A stretch of 62,341 nt of DNA from Novosphingobium pentaromativorans US6-1 (GTDB lineage: Bacteria; Pseudomonadota; Alphaproteobacteria; Sphingomonadales; Sphingomonadaceae). The notes beneath the pieces are model-generated. The model did no database searches, was not told where the DNA came from, and saw only the letters and a program-made list of their open reading frames with translations. Shown piece by piece: positions 1 to 7,937 of this stretch. The first letter of the stretch is position 1, and every line of letters begins with the position of its first letter. Location: NCBI RefSeq assembly GCF_000767465.1, contig NZ_CP009296.1:1-62341 (forward strand), given 5' to 3'. The position numbers were made by a program, and so were the translations under genes.

Positions 1-1026
1 ATGAGCAAGGCAGCTGTCAAACCGGCGAAGAAGAGCTTTGCCGACTTCGATATGGACGCGATGGACTTTTCGGCCGTCCCCGCGAATACCGAGTTCAAGG
101 CAGCTGGACGGTTTCAGCGCCTTCCGCTCGATGACATTGATCCAGACCCCACGCAGGTTCGCCGGGAGTTCGACCAGGCCGAGATTGATGCACTGGCCGC
201 AACCATCAAGGACCGCGGCTTGCTGCAACCCATCGTTGTCGCGCCAACATCGAACGGTCGCTACATCATCCGCTACGGAGAGCGGCGCTATCGCGCGTGC
301 CGCCAGCTTGGTTTCGACCAGATCGACACCGTTCTGGATCAGGCGGACGCCGAGCGCGATATTGGCCTCGACCAGTTTCTTGAGAACGAGCAACGCCAAG
401 CCCTAAGTCTGGCTGAGCGCGTCAGTTTCATCGCGAGCCGCGTCAGTGACACGCTCTCGACAAAGGATCTAGCCGCGCGCATCGCCAAGCCGCATTCGGA
501 AGTGAAGCGGCTCTACTCGCTGCGCACCTTGCCCGAGGACATTCTTGCCGCGTTGAAGAATTGTTCTCCGCGTGCCGCCGTCGCGATCAAACACGCGATC
601 GAGCTGGACGAGCAGGCCACGCGCAATTTCGTGGCAGCAAACGAAAATCCGACAGCCGCCGCCTGTGAGCAGTTTCTTGCTACGCTCCAAGGCAGCCCCG
701 AGGAAGAGACCGCGCAGGCCGGTGCCGCTAAAGCGATCGACGATCCAGCGTCGCCCCAAGAATCGCGCGCCTTGGTGGCAGCTGCTACCAGTGCGACGGA
801 CGATCGTCGGGAGCGGCCTGAACTGGACGCTCACGACGACGAGCGGGAAGGGGAGGGGGCCGTGCTTGCCGATCCTTCCGATCACAAGCCGCGCGCCCCC
901 CGTCAGCCGAAAGAGGCTACCGACGCACCGGCTATCATCATTCAGGGCCGTCGCGGGATTGTTCTAAGTGGCCAGGTCACGGTTCGGTTCGACGGCGAGG
1001 CCGCGCCCCAAACCTTCGACTTCTGA
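1..1026 (+). CDS. parB: ParB/RepB/Spo0J-family partition protein
   Basis: A 341-aa plasmid partition protein, the DNA-binding partner of the ParA ATPase encoded at the other end of the window. The N-terminal ParB/Srx-like fold is clear, with the GERRYRA motif at residues 93-99 and an ENxxR segment (ENEQR) near residue 130. A helix-turn-helix region follows at about 150-190, and the C-terminal third is acidic and low-complexity. The ATG overlaps the parA stop (ATGA) if the window is circular, so parA-parB form one operon. An imperfect copy of the plasmid's 16-bp palindrome lies inside the gene and a second copy follows it, which suggests this protein or a partner binds that site. Family assignment is firm; the binding site is inferred. 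Confidence 0.93.
   Translation: MSKAAVKPAKKSFADFDMDAMDFSAVPANTEFKAAGRFQRLPLDDIDPDPTQVRREFDQAEIDALAATIKDRGLLQPIVVAPTSNGRYIIRYGERRYRACRQLGFDQIDTVLDQADAERDIGLDQFLENEQRQALSLAERVSFIASRVSDTLSTKDLAARIAKPHSEVKRLYSLRTLPEDILAALKNCSPRAAVAIKHAIELDEQATRNFVAANENPTAAACEQFLATLQGSPEEETAQAGAAKAIDDPASPQESRALVAAATSATDDRRERPELDAHDDEREGEGAVLADPSDHKPRAPRQPKEATDAPAIIIQGRRGIVLSGQVTVRFDGEAAPQTFDF
774..789. promoter_or_regulatory. Imperfect copy of 16-bp palindrome inside parB
   Basis: GGTGGCAGCTGCTACC differs at one base from the palindrome GGTGGCAGCTGCCACC repeated around the plasmid backbone. It lies within parB coding sequence. It may be a degenerate binding site or chance constrained by the codons. Confidence 0.45.
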
Positions 1027-1079
1027 TAGCTTTTACCGTCCACGTTCTCTCAGCATCGAGGCGACGTGGAATTTAGAGC

Positions 1080-1095
1080 GGTGGCAGTTGCCACC
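1080..1095. promoter_or_regulatory. 16-bp palindrome after parB (site family P)
   Basis: GGTGGCAGTTGCCACC (15 of 16 match to the consensus), flanked symmetrically by AGC and GCT and followed by TTTTT. It lies 54 bases after the parB stop. The T-run means this copy could also act as a rho-independent terminator for parAB, but most other copies lack a T-run, so a protein-binding role is the more general explanation. Confidence 0.6.
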
Positions 1096-1107
1096 GCTTT
1101 TTGTTTG

Positions 1108-1215
1108 TGGGGTAGGTATCTACTGTATGGCAGGATAAGCCTTGCGGCGGCTAATGTTAACCGATACGCTCAATCCTATCGGATCGCGCTTCACGGTTGG
1201 GAGATACCTACCCCA
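1108..1215. other. oriT: Candidate origin of transfer (oriT) upstream of mobC
   Basis: A perfect 14-bp inverted repeat (TGGGGTAGGTATCT at 1108-1121, its complement at 1202-1215) encloses 80 bases. The minus strand carries TTATCCTG followed by CC at 1138-1129, matching the MOBP nic consensus YATCCTG/Y known from RP4 and R64, with cleavage predicted between 1131 and 1130. The nic-like sequence is 9 bases from one repeat arm, and a second inverted repeat (CCGATA/TATCGG, 1161-1182) lies inside. The position directly before mobC and the relaxase is typical for oriT. The nic assignment is inference. Confidence 0.5.
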
Positions 1216-1216
1216 C

Positions 1217-1768
1217 ATGGAAAAGACGCTGGGCTTCAAGATCGAGGCAACCAAGCTCGCAAAGATTGACGCGCTTGCGCAGACGAGGGGAGGGCGCGGC
1301 CCCTTCATGCGTCAACTGGTTGACGCCGTGCTCCGGCAGTCCGGGGCGGCCAGCGAGGCCGCACCTCTTGTTGACCGCGAGGCCGCTGGCGAGCATCGCC
1401 TTTATCTTCGGCCGACCGAAACCGAACTGGCCGTGATCCGCCATCGCGCAAAAGAGCGCCGCATGACCCCGGCGACCTGGGCCATGGCTCTTGTGCGGCG
1501 ACACATCGGCATTGCCGCGCCTGTCGATCGCGAATTGCGCGAAGAGCTGTTGAATTGCCGTCAGGCGTTGCAGCGCATTGGGCGCAACGTGAATCAGATC
1601 GCCCGAGCCGCTAACAAGATGGCGCTGGCGGACAATGCAGCGGAGATCGCCGGCGAGCTGCAAAAGGTCAACGACCTGCGCGCGGCGATCGGCGCGGCCG
1701 TCGAAGGTATCGGCGCCGCTACGAAAGCTGACCTGTCCTATTGGGAGGTTTCCAGTGAGCGACTTTGA
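1217..1768 (+). CDS. mobC: MobC-like mobilisation accessory protein
   Basis: A 183-aa relaxosome accessory protein. The C-terminal half has the pattern of bacterial mobilisation proteins (MobC): LNCRQALQRIGRNVNQIARAANK at about residues 115-137, followed by helices. The N-terminal part (EATKLAKIDALA) looks like a ribbon-helix-helix or other DNA-binding segment. The ATG at 1217 is chosen because it begins directly after the right arm of the inverted repeat, whereas the upstream frame would run through it. The end overlaps the relaxase GTG start by 14 bases, indicating translational coupling. It probably binds oriT and recruits the relaxase. Confidence 0.8.
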   Translation: MEKTLGFKIEATKLAKIDALAQTRGGRGPFMRQLVDAVLRQSGAASEAAPLVDREAAGEHRLYLRPTETELAVIRHRAKERRMTPATWAMALVRRHIGIAAPVDRELREELLNCRQALQRIGRNVNQIARAANKMALADNAAEIAGELQKVNDLRAAIGAAVEGIGAATKADLSYWEVSSERL

Positions 1769-2798
1769 TAGCAGCTTTGAGGCGGGACAGCTTGCCGCGC
1801 TGTTCAAACCAAAGCTGACCAGCGACCCGAACAGGCGCGGGGCCGATATGTTGCTGCGCTCGCTGAGTTCGAGGCGGGCAGGCCAGGGCGGGAGCACGCG
1901 GGCGCGGCTTGCTCGCGTTGTCAGCCGTGCCCCGGAGGTCATGGTCAAGGTTACGGGCAGGCCGAAGGGCAAGAACCACGCGGCTGCGCATTTCGACTAT
2001 ATCGGCCGGAAAGGCGATGTGCCGCTTGAAACGCGTGATGGCGACATACTGACTGACAAGGAAGCTCGGGCGGAGCTGGCGCGCGATTGGGGCGATCCTG
2101 TCTATTGGCGTGACAATTCTACCGTAGCCGCCGTGAGCATGGTTTTTTCGATGCCGGCAGGGACAGACCCCGACAAGGTTCTTTCAGCGGTGCGCGAGGT
2201 CGCGCGCAGCGAGATCGGGCATGAGTGGGATTACGTCCTGGCGCTGCATACGGACACACCGCGGCCCCACGTGCATGTGACGGTTGCCGCGCGCGGCGAC
2301 ACAGGGCAACGCTTCAACCCGCGACCTCAAACGCTGCATCATTACCGGGAGCGCTTTGCAGAGGAATTGCGGGCGAGGGGGGTTACTGCCGAGGCAACGC
2401 CTCGCGCAGCGCGTGGTGTCGGCCGAGCCGGTCAGAGCATGGCCCTGAATCGGATGAGGCAGCGCTACATGGCCGGCACCGCACCTGCGCCGTTTGCCAA
2501 TCAGAAGATCACTGCGGCCGCGCGAGACCAGCTGGCGGGGCGGTCAACCGCTCCGGATTTCGTGGTGCGCGGGCGGCAGGCATGGAATGAGACGCAACAC
2601 CGCTATCTAGCTGCCGCCAAGCGGCTTGAGACAAGCAGCGATCCAGCTGACCGCCAGCTTGCCGACCAGGTGCGGCAATTTGTGGGGGCAGGGCGAACGC
2701 CTACAATTCATGAGCGATCGGTAGCCGCGATGGAGCGGAAGCGGCAGAGCGAACGATCTAGGAACCGCGATCGTTCGCGGGAAGGGCCAGGACGATAG
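1755..2798 (+). CDS. MOBP-like conjugative relaxase
   Basis: A 347-aa relaxase that should nick oriT and remain bound to the 5' end of the transferred strand. The histidine triad is clear: HTDTPRPHVHV with H165, D167, H172 and H174. A candidate catalytic tyrosine is Y82 in HFDYIGRKG. The C-terminus is very basic (ERKRQSERSRNRDRSR). GTG at 1755 is preferred because GGGAGG precedes it and it overlaps mobC. At 347 aa it lacks the long C-terminal region of large relaxases; an LPD7-domain protein is encoded separately near virD4. The catalytic residue assignments follow the VirD2/TraI family pattern. Confidence 0.88.
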   Translation: MSDFDSSFEAGQLAALFKPKLTSDPNRRGADMLLRSLSSRRAGQGGSTRARLARVVSRAPEVMVKVTGRPKGKNHAAAHFDYIGRKGDVPLETRDGDILTDKEARAELARDWGDPVYWRDNSTVAAVSMVFSMPAGTDPDKVLSAVREVARSEIGHEWDYVLALHTDTPRPHVHVTVAARGDTGQRFNPRPQTLHHYRERFAEELRARGVTAEATPRAARGVGRAGQSMALNRMRQRYMAGTAPAPFANQKITAAARDQLAGRSTAPDFVVRGRQAWNETQHRYLAAAKRLETSSDPADRQLADQVRQFVGAGRTPTIHERSVAAMERKRQSERSRNRDRSREGPGR

Positions 2799-3029
2799 TT
2801 ATTGGCCGTGCTTGGTCCAACCAACGCTGTTTGCACGTTCCAAAGCGACCAATGCGTCTGATACCGCCTTCTGTGCGACTAGAAGATAACCTTCGGCAAT
2901 GCTGGGCCATGTTAGCTCATCGAACGGATTTGTGACGTTGCCGTTGAAATAGTCGAGAGCTTCATGAGCGCGTGCAGCCGCCTCGATTACCTTGCCGGTA
3001 TGTTTCTTTGCCCTGTCAGATTTCTTCAT
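2799..3029 (-). CDS. 76-aa hypothetical protein, copy 1
   Basis: A small soluble protein with a basic start (MKKSDRAKKHTGKV) and an amphipathic helical remainder. I do not recognise the family. A near-identical copy lies at 25318-25548 in the same orientation; the two differ at only a few residues (for example N versus S near residue 29). Conservation of the frame in both copies supports real coding. Its start is back-to-back with the DUF6118 GTG start (one base apart). Confidence 0.65.
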   Translation of the reverse strand: MKKSDRAKKHTGKVIEAAARAHEALDYFNGNVTNPFDELTWPSIAEGYLLVAQKAVSDALVALERANSVGWTKHGQ

Positions 3030-3041
3030 CGTGCCTCATGA
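2805..3041. repeat. 237-bp direct repeat, left copy
   Basis: This segment is almost identical to 25324-25560 and in the same orientation, with roughly seven base differences by eye. It covers nearly the whole 76-aa gene and its start region. Together the copies bracket the cargo region, so recombination between them could remove about 22.5 kb. Confidence 0.9.
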
Positions 3042-3624
3042 GGGGGCGTTTGCGGGCATGGTGCAGAAGATCGACGCCACCTTGCAGCGCGCCGACGCGC
3101 TGGTGACGGCAGCCAGGGACGGAGCAACGCCGCGTCACGTTGTTGACCGGATCGTAGCGGCAGGCGGTGACGCCCGCGCCGAGGACCGGCGGACGATCGC
3201 GACCGCAGCCGCAGAGCTGAAGGATGCAACTCGGGCGCTTCAGGGCGTCACCGCATCGGCGCGGCGGGGCTACGAGCAGAACCGCTGGTTGATGTGGACG
3301 GCGATCGGCGGAGTGGTGCTCGGCATGGTGCTTTGGGCGGCGTTCGCCGGCGTCGTCGCGCGTGCCGTGCCGGCGAGCTGGCAATGGCCGGAAAAGATGG
3401 CGGCGCGAGCGCTCGACCTGTCAATGTGGGAAGGCGGGCAGCGGATGATGCAGGCCGCCTCGCCCACCGCGTTCCGCGCGATCATAGCGGCCGACAGGAT
3501 GGTGTTGGCCAATCGCGAAACGATCGAAGGGTGCAGCAAGGCCGCAGCCCGAACGCGCGAGACGGTGCGATGCACAATCAAAGTTGGTGCTAGCCTTGAG
3601 GAGCAGCAGGATAGCGACCGCTAG
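3031..3624 (+). CDS. DUF6118-like membrane protein
   Basis: A protein of 197 aa (GTG at 3031) or 188 aa (ATG at 3058). The GTG start restores the EGAFAGMVQKID segment expected at the N-terminus of this family. It has helical residues 1-85, one transmembrane helix at about 95-115 (WTAIGGVVLGMVLWAAFAGVV), and a C-terminal domain with two cysteines. DUF6118 proteins are common beside relaxase genes on alphaproteobacterial plasmids; function is unknown. Only three bases separate its stop from the end of lgt on the opposite strand, so the cargo boundary is very close. Confidence 0.7.
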   Translation: MPHEGAFAGMVQKIDATLQRADALVTAARDGATPRHVVDRIVAAGGDARAEDRRTIATAAAELKDATRALQGVTASARRGYEQNRWLMWTAIGGVVLGMVLWAAFAGVVARAVPASWQWPEKMAARALDLSMWEGGQRMMQAASPTAFRAIIAADRMVLANRETIEGCSKAAARTRETVRCTIKVGASLEEQQDSDR

Positions 3625-3627
3625 TTC

Positions 3628-4503
3628 CTATTCACTGCAACTCGATTTTGGCATGATTGCTGGCTCACTTTTTACTGATTTGCCCTGCTGGTTGCGCGAG
3701 CCGGCGCGCCAAGCTGCGACTATCAAATAGATACCTGCGGCAATCATCGGCACGGTGAGCCACTGACCCATATGAAGCCCTGTTCTGGCTGTGAAGCCGA
3801 CAAGCTGGGCATCCGGCTCCCGGAAGAATTCGACAATGAAGCGAGCGAGCCCATAGCCAAGAAGGAACACGCCGACGAGCATGCCAGGGCGACGTCGGGC
3901 GTTGGTAAACCAGAAAAGGCACGCGAGCACGGCAAACAAGACCAGTCCTTCCAGCCCGGCTTCGTAGAGCTGGCTCGGGTGACGCGCGAGGCCATCGCGA
4001 CTTCCGGGGAACACAATCGCCCAAGGCACATCGGTGGGCTTTCCCCAAAGCTCACCATTCACGAAATTAGCGAGGCGGCCGAAGAACAGGCCGATCGGCA
4101 CGGTGCAGGCGACATAATCATGGACCCGCAGCCATTCGAGGCCGTGTCGTCGCGCGAACAGGATCAGCGCGAGCGAGACGCCAGCTGCACCCCCGTGGAA
4201 CGACATGCCGCCGTCCCACAGCTTGAGGATTTGCAGGGGGTCGAAGATCATCTCAGGACCGTAAAAGATCACATAGCCGAGACGGCCACCGAGGATAACG
4301 CCCAACGTCGCGTAGAACACGAGATCGTCGGCTTGTGCGCGGTTCATCGGGGCCGCTGGTTGGGCCAGCAGCCGCAGCAGATACCACCACCCGGCAATGA
4401 TGCCGGCGATATAGGCCAGCGAGTACCAGCGGATGTCGAGCGGGCCTATGGAGATGGCTATCGGGCTCAATCCGAGGCTGGCGAATGCGATATGGCTATC
4501 CAA
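3628..4503 (-). CDS. lgt: Prolipoprotein diacylglyceryl transferase
   Basis: About 291 aa with multiple transmembrane segments. It would move a diacylglyceryl group from phosphatidylglycerol to the lipobox cysteine of prolipoproteins. The HGG motif (MSFHGGAAG) and the Lgt signature ([17 protein letters not shown]) are present. TTG at 4503, with AGGAT upstream, gives a normal Lgt length; the longer open frame would overlap the rhodanese gene. It is the last gene of the bigR-type operon and is an unusual member of such a cassette; the chromosome should carry its own lgt. It may modify a lipoprotein of the same cargo, such as the multicopper oxidase, which has a possible lipobox. Confidence 0.88.
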   Translation of the reverse strand: MDSHIAFASLGLSPIAISIGPLDIRWYSLAYIAGIIAGWWYLLRLLAQPAAPMNRAQADDLVFYATLGVILGGRLGYVIFYGPEMIFDPLQILKLWDGGMSFHGGAAGVSLALILFARRHGLEWLRVHDYVACTVPIGLFFGRLANFVNGELWGKPTDVPWAIVFPGSRDGLARHPSQLYEAGLEGLVLFAVLACLFWFTNARRRPGMLVGVFLLGYGLARFIVEFFREPDAQLVGFTARTGLHMGQWLTVPMIAAGIYLIVAAWRAGSRNQQGKSVKSEPAIMPKSSCSE

Positions 4504-4549
4504 GGATTGTATCCTGCCTGCGAGAAGCGGCGCTCGAGCGCGCCATGGG

Positions 4550-4936
4550 TTATTCCGGTGCGATTGAAGCGCCGGCATCCTTGAGCGCCGCAAACCCGCC
4601 GGGGACGTGGGCGACATTCTCCACGCCCATCTCCTTGAGTGATTTTGCGGCCAGCGCCGAGCGGGCGCCGGACCCACAATAGAGCACCAACCGCGATCCA
4701 CTGGCGAGTTTGGCATTGTGGGTGGGGCTTTCAGGATCGACCTGGAATTCCAGAAGGCCACGCGGGACATGCACCGCACCAGCCACCAGCCCCGATTTTG
4801 CGACTTCCCCTGGCTCGCGGATGTCAACGAACTGGACCTTGGGATTGCCGACAAGTTTGGCTGCATCGTCAGGCGCGATAGTTTCGACAATCGCATTCGC
4901 TTCGGAAACCAGTTGTTTCGAGGTGCGTGTTGGCAT
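4550..4936 (-). CDS. Rhodanese-domain sulfurtransferase
   Basis: A single-domain rhodanese of 128 aa. The active-site loop is YCGSGARSA with nucleophile C87 and R92, and the CH2A-like motif FVDIREPGE lies at about 37-44. It probably transfers sulfane sulfur between thiols in the cytoplasm. It follows the persulfide dioxygenase in the same operon, a common pairing for hydrogen sulfide oxidation. Confidence 0.92.
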   Translation of the reverse strand: MPTRTSKQLVSEANAIVETIAPDDAAKLVGNPKVQFVDIREPGEVAKSGLVAGAVHVPRGLLEFQVDPESPTHNAKLASGSRLVLYCGSGARSALAAKSLKEMGVENVAHVPGGFAALKDAGASIAPE

Positions 4937-4972
4937 CGACTTTCTCCTGTAAATGAACCTGTATCGGATGGC

Positions 4973-5722
4973 TCAGCCCTGCTCGGACTTGCCGCCTATC
5001 TGGCGCAGCATTTCCGGCAAATCTGTCGGGCAATCACCGCAAAGCTTGTTTGCCGGAACGGCAACGTCGATCTTCTTTGGGTAGGGAAGATCGAGAGCGG
5101 CCATGATCGCGACGAATTCCTGAACGGTCTTGCCCGCAAGGCGCGGGTTCCGTTCACGCTCCTGCGCCACTGTCGTGATGTGGCGATGATTGTAGTCGTG
5201 AGCCGGGTAGATCAGACCATCGCCCGGCAGCGTGAAAATCTTCTGCGTGACGGAGTGATAAAGGGTGGCGGCGTCACCGTTTTGGAAGTCGGTGCGGCCA
5301 CAGCCGTCGATTAGCAGGGCGTCGCCGGTGAAGGCGCGAAGACCATCGGGCTGCTCAACCAGGTAGGTATGGTGGGCGTCGGTGTGCCCCGGCGTAAACA
5401 GCGGCTGAAGCTTGAGCGCGCCGACAGTCAAAGGCTGGTCCTCGGCGACCCCCACGTCAGCACAGGGAAGGCCGTCCATGGCGGGGTACGCGATCTTGGA
5501 GCCGGTAAGGCTGCGCAGATAGCAGGCCGATGTGACGTGGTCCGCATGCACATGCGTCTCCAACGTATAAGCCAGTTCGAGATCCAGTTCCTGAAGCGCG
5601 GCAAGGTCGCGTTCGATCGTTTCGAGGACAGGATCGATCAGGACGGCTTTGCGCGTCTCCGGGCAACCGAGGAGGTAGGTGTAGGTCGAGGACTCCGGCT
5701 CGAACAACTGACGAAAGATCAT
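4973..5722 (-). CDS. blh: Persulfide dioxygenase (ETHE1/Blh family)
   Basis: A 249-aa metallo-beta-lactamase-fold protein of the ETHE1/Blh type, which oxidises glutathione persulfide to sulfite. The metal ligands are visible: THVHADH gives H57, H59, D61 and H62, then H113 (PGHTD), D134 (TGDALL) and H175 (YPAHDY). The ATG at 5722 follows GGAGA; the longer frame upstream would run inside the TauE gene. It sits between TauE and rhodanese in a minus-strand operon headed by a BigR repressor, the classic bigR-blh arrangement. Confidence 0.9.
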   Translation of the reverse strand: MIFRQLFEPESSTYTYLLGCPETRKAVLIDPVLETIERDLAALQELDLELAYTLETHVHADHVTSACYLRSLTGSKIAYPAMDGLPCADVGVAEDQPLTVGALKLQPLFTPGHTDAHHTYLVEQPDGLRAFTGDALLIDGCGRTDFQNGDAATLYHSVTQKIFTLPGDGLIYPAHDYNHRHITTVAQERERNPRLAGKTVQEFVAIMAALDLPYPKKIDVAVPANKLCGDCPTDLPEMLRQIGGKSEQG

Positions 5723-5741
5723 GATCGGTCTCCAATGGTGT

Positions 5742-6521
5742 CTAGCCGCCGATCCCGCCCAGGCTGCGGAACAGCATGTAGGCGGCCACGGCCAGCAGGA
5801 CGAAAGCGAAGATGCGGGTGAGCAAGCCCTTATGATCGGCGAGCCGGATGGCGGTTTGCATGCCGGCGACGCCGCCAGCGACCCCGCCAGCGATGAAGAA
5901 GCCGGCCACGCGCCAATCCACGAGTCCTGACAGGGCATAGTTGAGGGCTGTCGCCGATCCGAACGTTCCCACCGAAAACAGCGACGATCCGACCGCGTTG
6001 AGGATGGGCATGCCGCTGCCGAGCATGATGCCGGGCACAATCAGGAAGCCGCCGCCGATGCCGAAGAACCCTGACAGGAGGCCGGCGAGAAGGCCGATCG
6101 CCACGAGCCGCACAGCGATGGGGCGCGTGATCCGCACGCCCGGGTCGCCGCCGCCGGATTTGCCGCGCAGCATGGAAACCCCCACCACGATCATCACGCC
6201 TGCGAACAGCACCAGGAGATGCTGACCCGCCACCATCTTGCCCAGGGTGGAGCCGATCAGGGCGCCTATGACGCCCGATGCCCCGAAGACGAGGGCGCAG
6301 GGCCACTTCACGGTTCCGGCCCGGGCGTGCTGGATCAGGTTGGCGAAGGCATTGGCGGCCACCGCCAGCGCGCTCGTGCCGATCGCGACGTGCGGGTCCT
6401 TCATGCCCACGACATACAGCAGCAACGGCAGGGCAAGGATCGAGCCGCCGCCGCCGATCACCCCGAGGGTAAAGCCGACGACGACACCGGATATGAGCGT
6501 GAGGATGTCGACCGGCGTCAT
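5742..6521 (-). CDS. TauE/SafE-family sulfite exporter
   Basis: A 259-aa integral membrane protein with two related halves of hydrophobic helices, each with a glycine-rich segment (GVIGGGGSILALPLLLYV near the start and GFFGIGGGFLIVPGIML in the middle). In this operon it probably exports sulfite formed by the persulfide dioxygenase. The start overlaps the stop of the upstream YeeE gene by four bases. Confidence 0.88.
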   Translation of the reverse strand: MTPVDILTLISGVVVGFTLGVIGGGGSILALPLLLYVVGMKDPHVAIGTSALAVAANAFANLIQHARAGTVKWPCALVFGASGVIGALIGSTLGKMVAGQHLLVLFAGVMIVVGVSMLRGKSGGGDPGVRITRPIAVRLVAIGLLAGLLSGFFGIGGGFLIVPGIMLGSGMPILNAVGSSLFSVGTFGSATALNYALSGLVDWRVAGFFIAGGVAGGVAGMQTAIRLADHKGLLTRIFAFVLLAVAAYMLFRSLGGIGG

Positions 6522-6961
6522 GGGTTTGCCCCGGGCCTGGCTGCGCGATAACGTTCCTTAAGGGCGAAGACGCCCATGCCCGCCAGCATCGCCACGACGA
6601 ACACCAGCGCCGCCGGCGCTCCGAGGCTCAGGGCGACCAGGGCCGGACCAGGGCAGTAGCCGACGAGGCCCCATCCGACGCCGAACAAAGCCGCGCCCGA
6701 GAGAAGCTTCTTGTCCAGGGACCGGGACGATGGCCCATTGAACGCCGGTGCGAAAAGCGGAGCATCGCGCCTTCGGCCGAGTGCAAATCCCAACGCTGAA
6801 ACCATGACGGCCGAGGCCAGCACCAAGGCAAGGCTCGGGTCCCACGACGGCGCGGCGACATCAAGAAACGCCAGAACCTTGCTGGGGGCTATCATGGCGG
6901 AGACGATCAGGCCGAAGCCGAAAATGAGCCCCGAGGCGAGCGCGATGAGCAGCTTCCTCAT
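6518..6961 (-). CDS. YeeE/YedE (DUF6691-like) transporter subunit
   Basis: A 147-aa membrane protein with four likely helices and conserved GWGLVGYCPGPAL. Together with the next gene it makes the two-part YeeE/YedE transporter that usually accompanies BigR and Blh and is thought to move thiosulfate or other sulfur species. Partner order, spacing (3 bases) and common strand support co-translation. Confidence 0.86.
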   Translation of the reverse strand: MRKLLIALASGLIFGFGLIVSAMIAPSKVLAFLDVAAPSWDPSLALVLASAVMVSALGFALGRRRDAPLFAPAFNGPSSRSLDKKLLSGAALFGVGWGLVGYCPGPALVALSLGAPAALVFVVAMLAGMGVFALKERYRAARPGANP

Positions 6962-6964
6962 TGC

Positions 6965-7390
6965 TCAGAGTCCGATGACGTGTCGGGCGACGTACACAGT
7001 CGCGGCCGCTGTGATGAGGAAGACGCCTGTCGCGGCGAGCGAGCGGGGCGAGAGCCTCGCTATTCCGCAGACGCCATGCCCGCTGGTGCAACCACTCCCG
7101 AGCCGAGTCCCAAATCCCACCAGAAGGCCGGCTGCGATCACGACGGCGACTGGGGCCGGCGACGTGAGGTCCGGTAGCAGGCCGCCCGCCGCCCGGTAGA
7201 GCAAGGGCGCGGCGAGCAGGCCGACCAGGAATGTTGCGCGCCAGGCCATCTCGCCGCGGACAGGCGCAAGCACCCCGCCGACGATGCCGCTGATTCCAGC
7301 GATGCGCCCATTGGCGATCCACAGGAAGGAAGCCGAGAGGCCGATTAGCGCGCCGCCCACGATGGCCGAGAATGGGGTGAAACCCTCCAT
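6965..7390 (-). CDS. YeeE/YedE-family transporter subunit
   Basis: A 141-aa membrane protein. The signature GSGCTSGHGVCGIARLSPRS at about residues 99-118 is the sulfur-transporter motif of the YeeE/YedE family, with conserved cysteines that may handle sulfane sulfur. It is the first gene after bigR, separated by two bases. Confidence 0.88.
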   Translation of the reverse strand: MEGFTPFSAIVGGALIGLSASFLWIANGRIAGISGIVGGVLAPVRGEMAWRATFLVGLLAAPLLYRAAGGLLPDLTSPAPVAVVIAAGLLVGFGTRLGSGCTSGHGVCGIARLSPRSLAATGVFLITAAATVYVARHVIGL

Positions 7391-7392
7391 CG

Positions 7393-7749
7393 TCAGGATT
7401 CTCTGCTCTCAGCTTCGTCACCGGCGCAAAAGAGTGCGTAGAGTTCCGTCAGGATCGGCAGCACGCGCTCGGACGTGATGCGGTAGAATATCGTCGTTTT
7501 CTCCCGCCGTGTTCCGACCAGGCCTTCGTCGCGCAGCGTGGCCAGATGGCGGGACAAATTCGACTGTGTCAGTCCGAGGCGTTCGCCCAGATCGGTTACC
7601 GACAACTCCCCGCCGAGCAGGCTGCACAGGATCATCAGACGGTGCCGGCTCGCAAGCGAACGGAGGAACGCTTCCGCTTCGCCGGCCTTTTCCTCCAGAA
7701 GCTCCGGAGACATTTTAACGAGGGAAGGTGGCACAGTTGCTCCAAACAT
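7393..7749 (-). CDS. bigR: BigR-type ArsR repressor, sulfide/persulfide sensor
   Basis: A 118-aa ArsR/SmtB winged-helix repressor (DLGERLGLTQSNLSRHLATLRDEGLV at about 53-78). With the ATG at 7749 its two cysteines fall at C42 and C108, the positions reported for the disulfide or polysulfide switch of BigR in Xylella and Agrobacterium. That agreement supports both the start and the function. It heads the minus-strand operon running to lgt. A near-perfect AT-rich palindrome lies just upstream of the start. Confidence 0.92.
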   Translation of the reverse strand: MFGATVPPSLVKMSPELLEEKAGEAEAFLRSLASRHRLMILCSLLGGELSVTDLGERLGLTQSNLSRHLATLRDEGLVGTRREKTTIFYRITSERVLPILTELYALFCAGDEAESRES

Positions 7750-7751
7750 CT

Positions 7752-7766
7752 TATATGTAGCATATA
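7752..7766. promoter_or_regulatory. Candidate BigR operator
   Basis: TATATG-TAG-CATATA is a perfect interrupted palindrome two bases upstream of the bigR ATG, in an AT-rich stretch between bigR and the divergent multicopper oxidase genes. ArsR-family repressors bind such sites over the promoter. It could control both directions. Confidence 0.6.
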
Positions 7767-7811
7767 TGATGGAGTGGTGTTCGATCAAGCGCCAGCTAGG
7801 AGGTTCCCCCC

Positions 7812-7937
7812 GTGAGCTACTATTTCGCCAAGCCATCGAGGCTCCTTCGAAGCGCCGGAGTGCGAGGTAACCCCATGCTGATCGACCAGGCTGTCCGTAT
7901 CGCTTCCGAGCTGCGCTGCACGCTGGGACAGATTTAG
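7812..7937 (+). CDS. Small ORF, possible DUF302 N-terminal remnant
   Basis: A 41-codon frame starting GTG with a strong AGGAGG eight bases upstream. Its stop TAG directly abuts the multicopper oxidase ATG, so it may couple translation. The first residues (VSYYFAK) resemble the start of DUF302 proteins, which often accompany sulfur and copper genes; the rest does not, so it could be an internally deleted remnant. Coding status is uncertain. Confidence 0.35.
   Translation: MSYYFAKPSRLLRSAGVRGNPMLIDQAVRIASELRCTLGQI

Noticed and set aside
1077..1103. The palindrome after parB as merely a terminator
   Set aside because: The T-run fits, but most other copies have no T-run and several are intragenic or in leaders, so a terminator role cannot explain the family.
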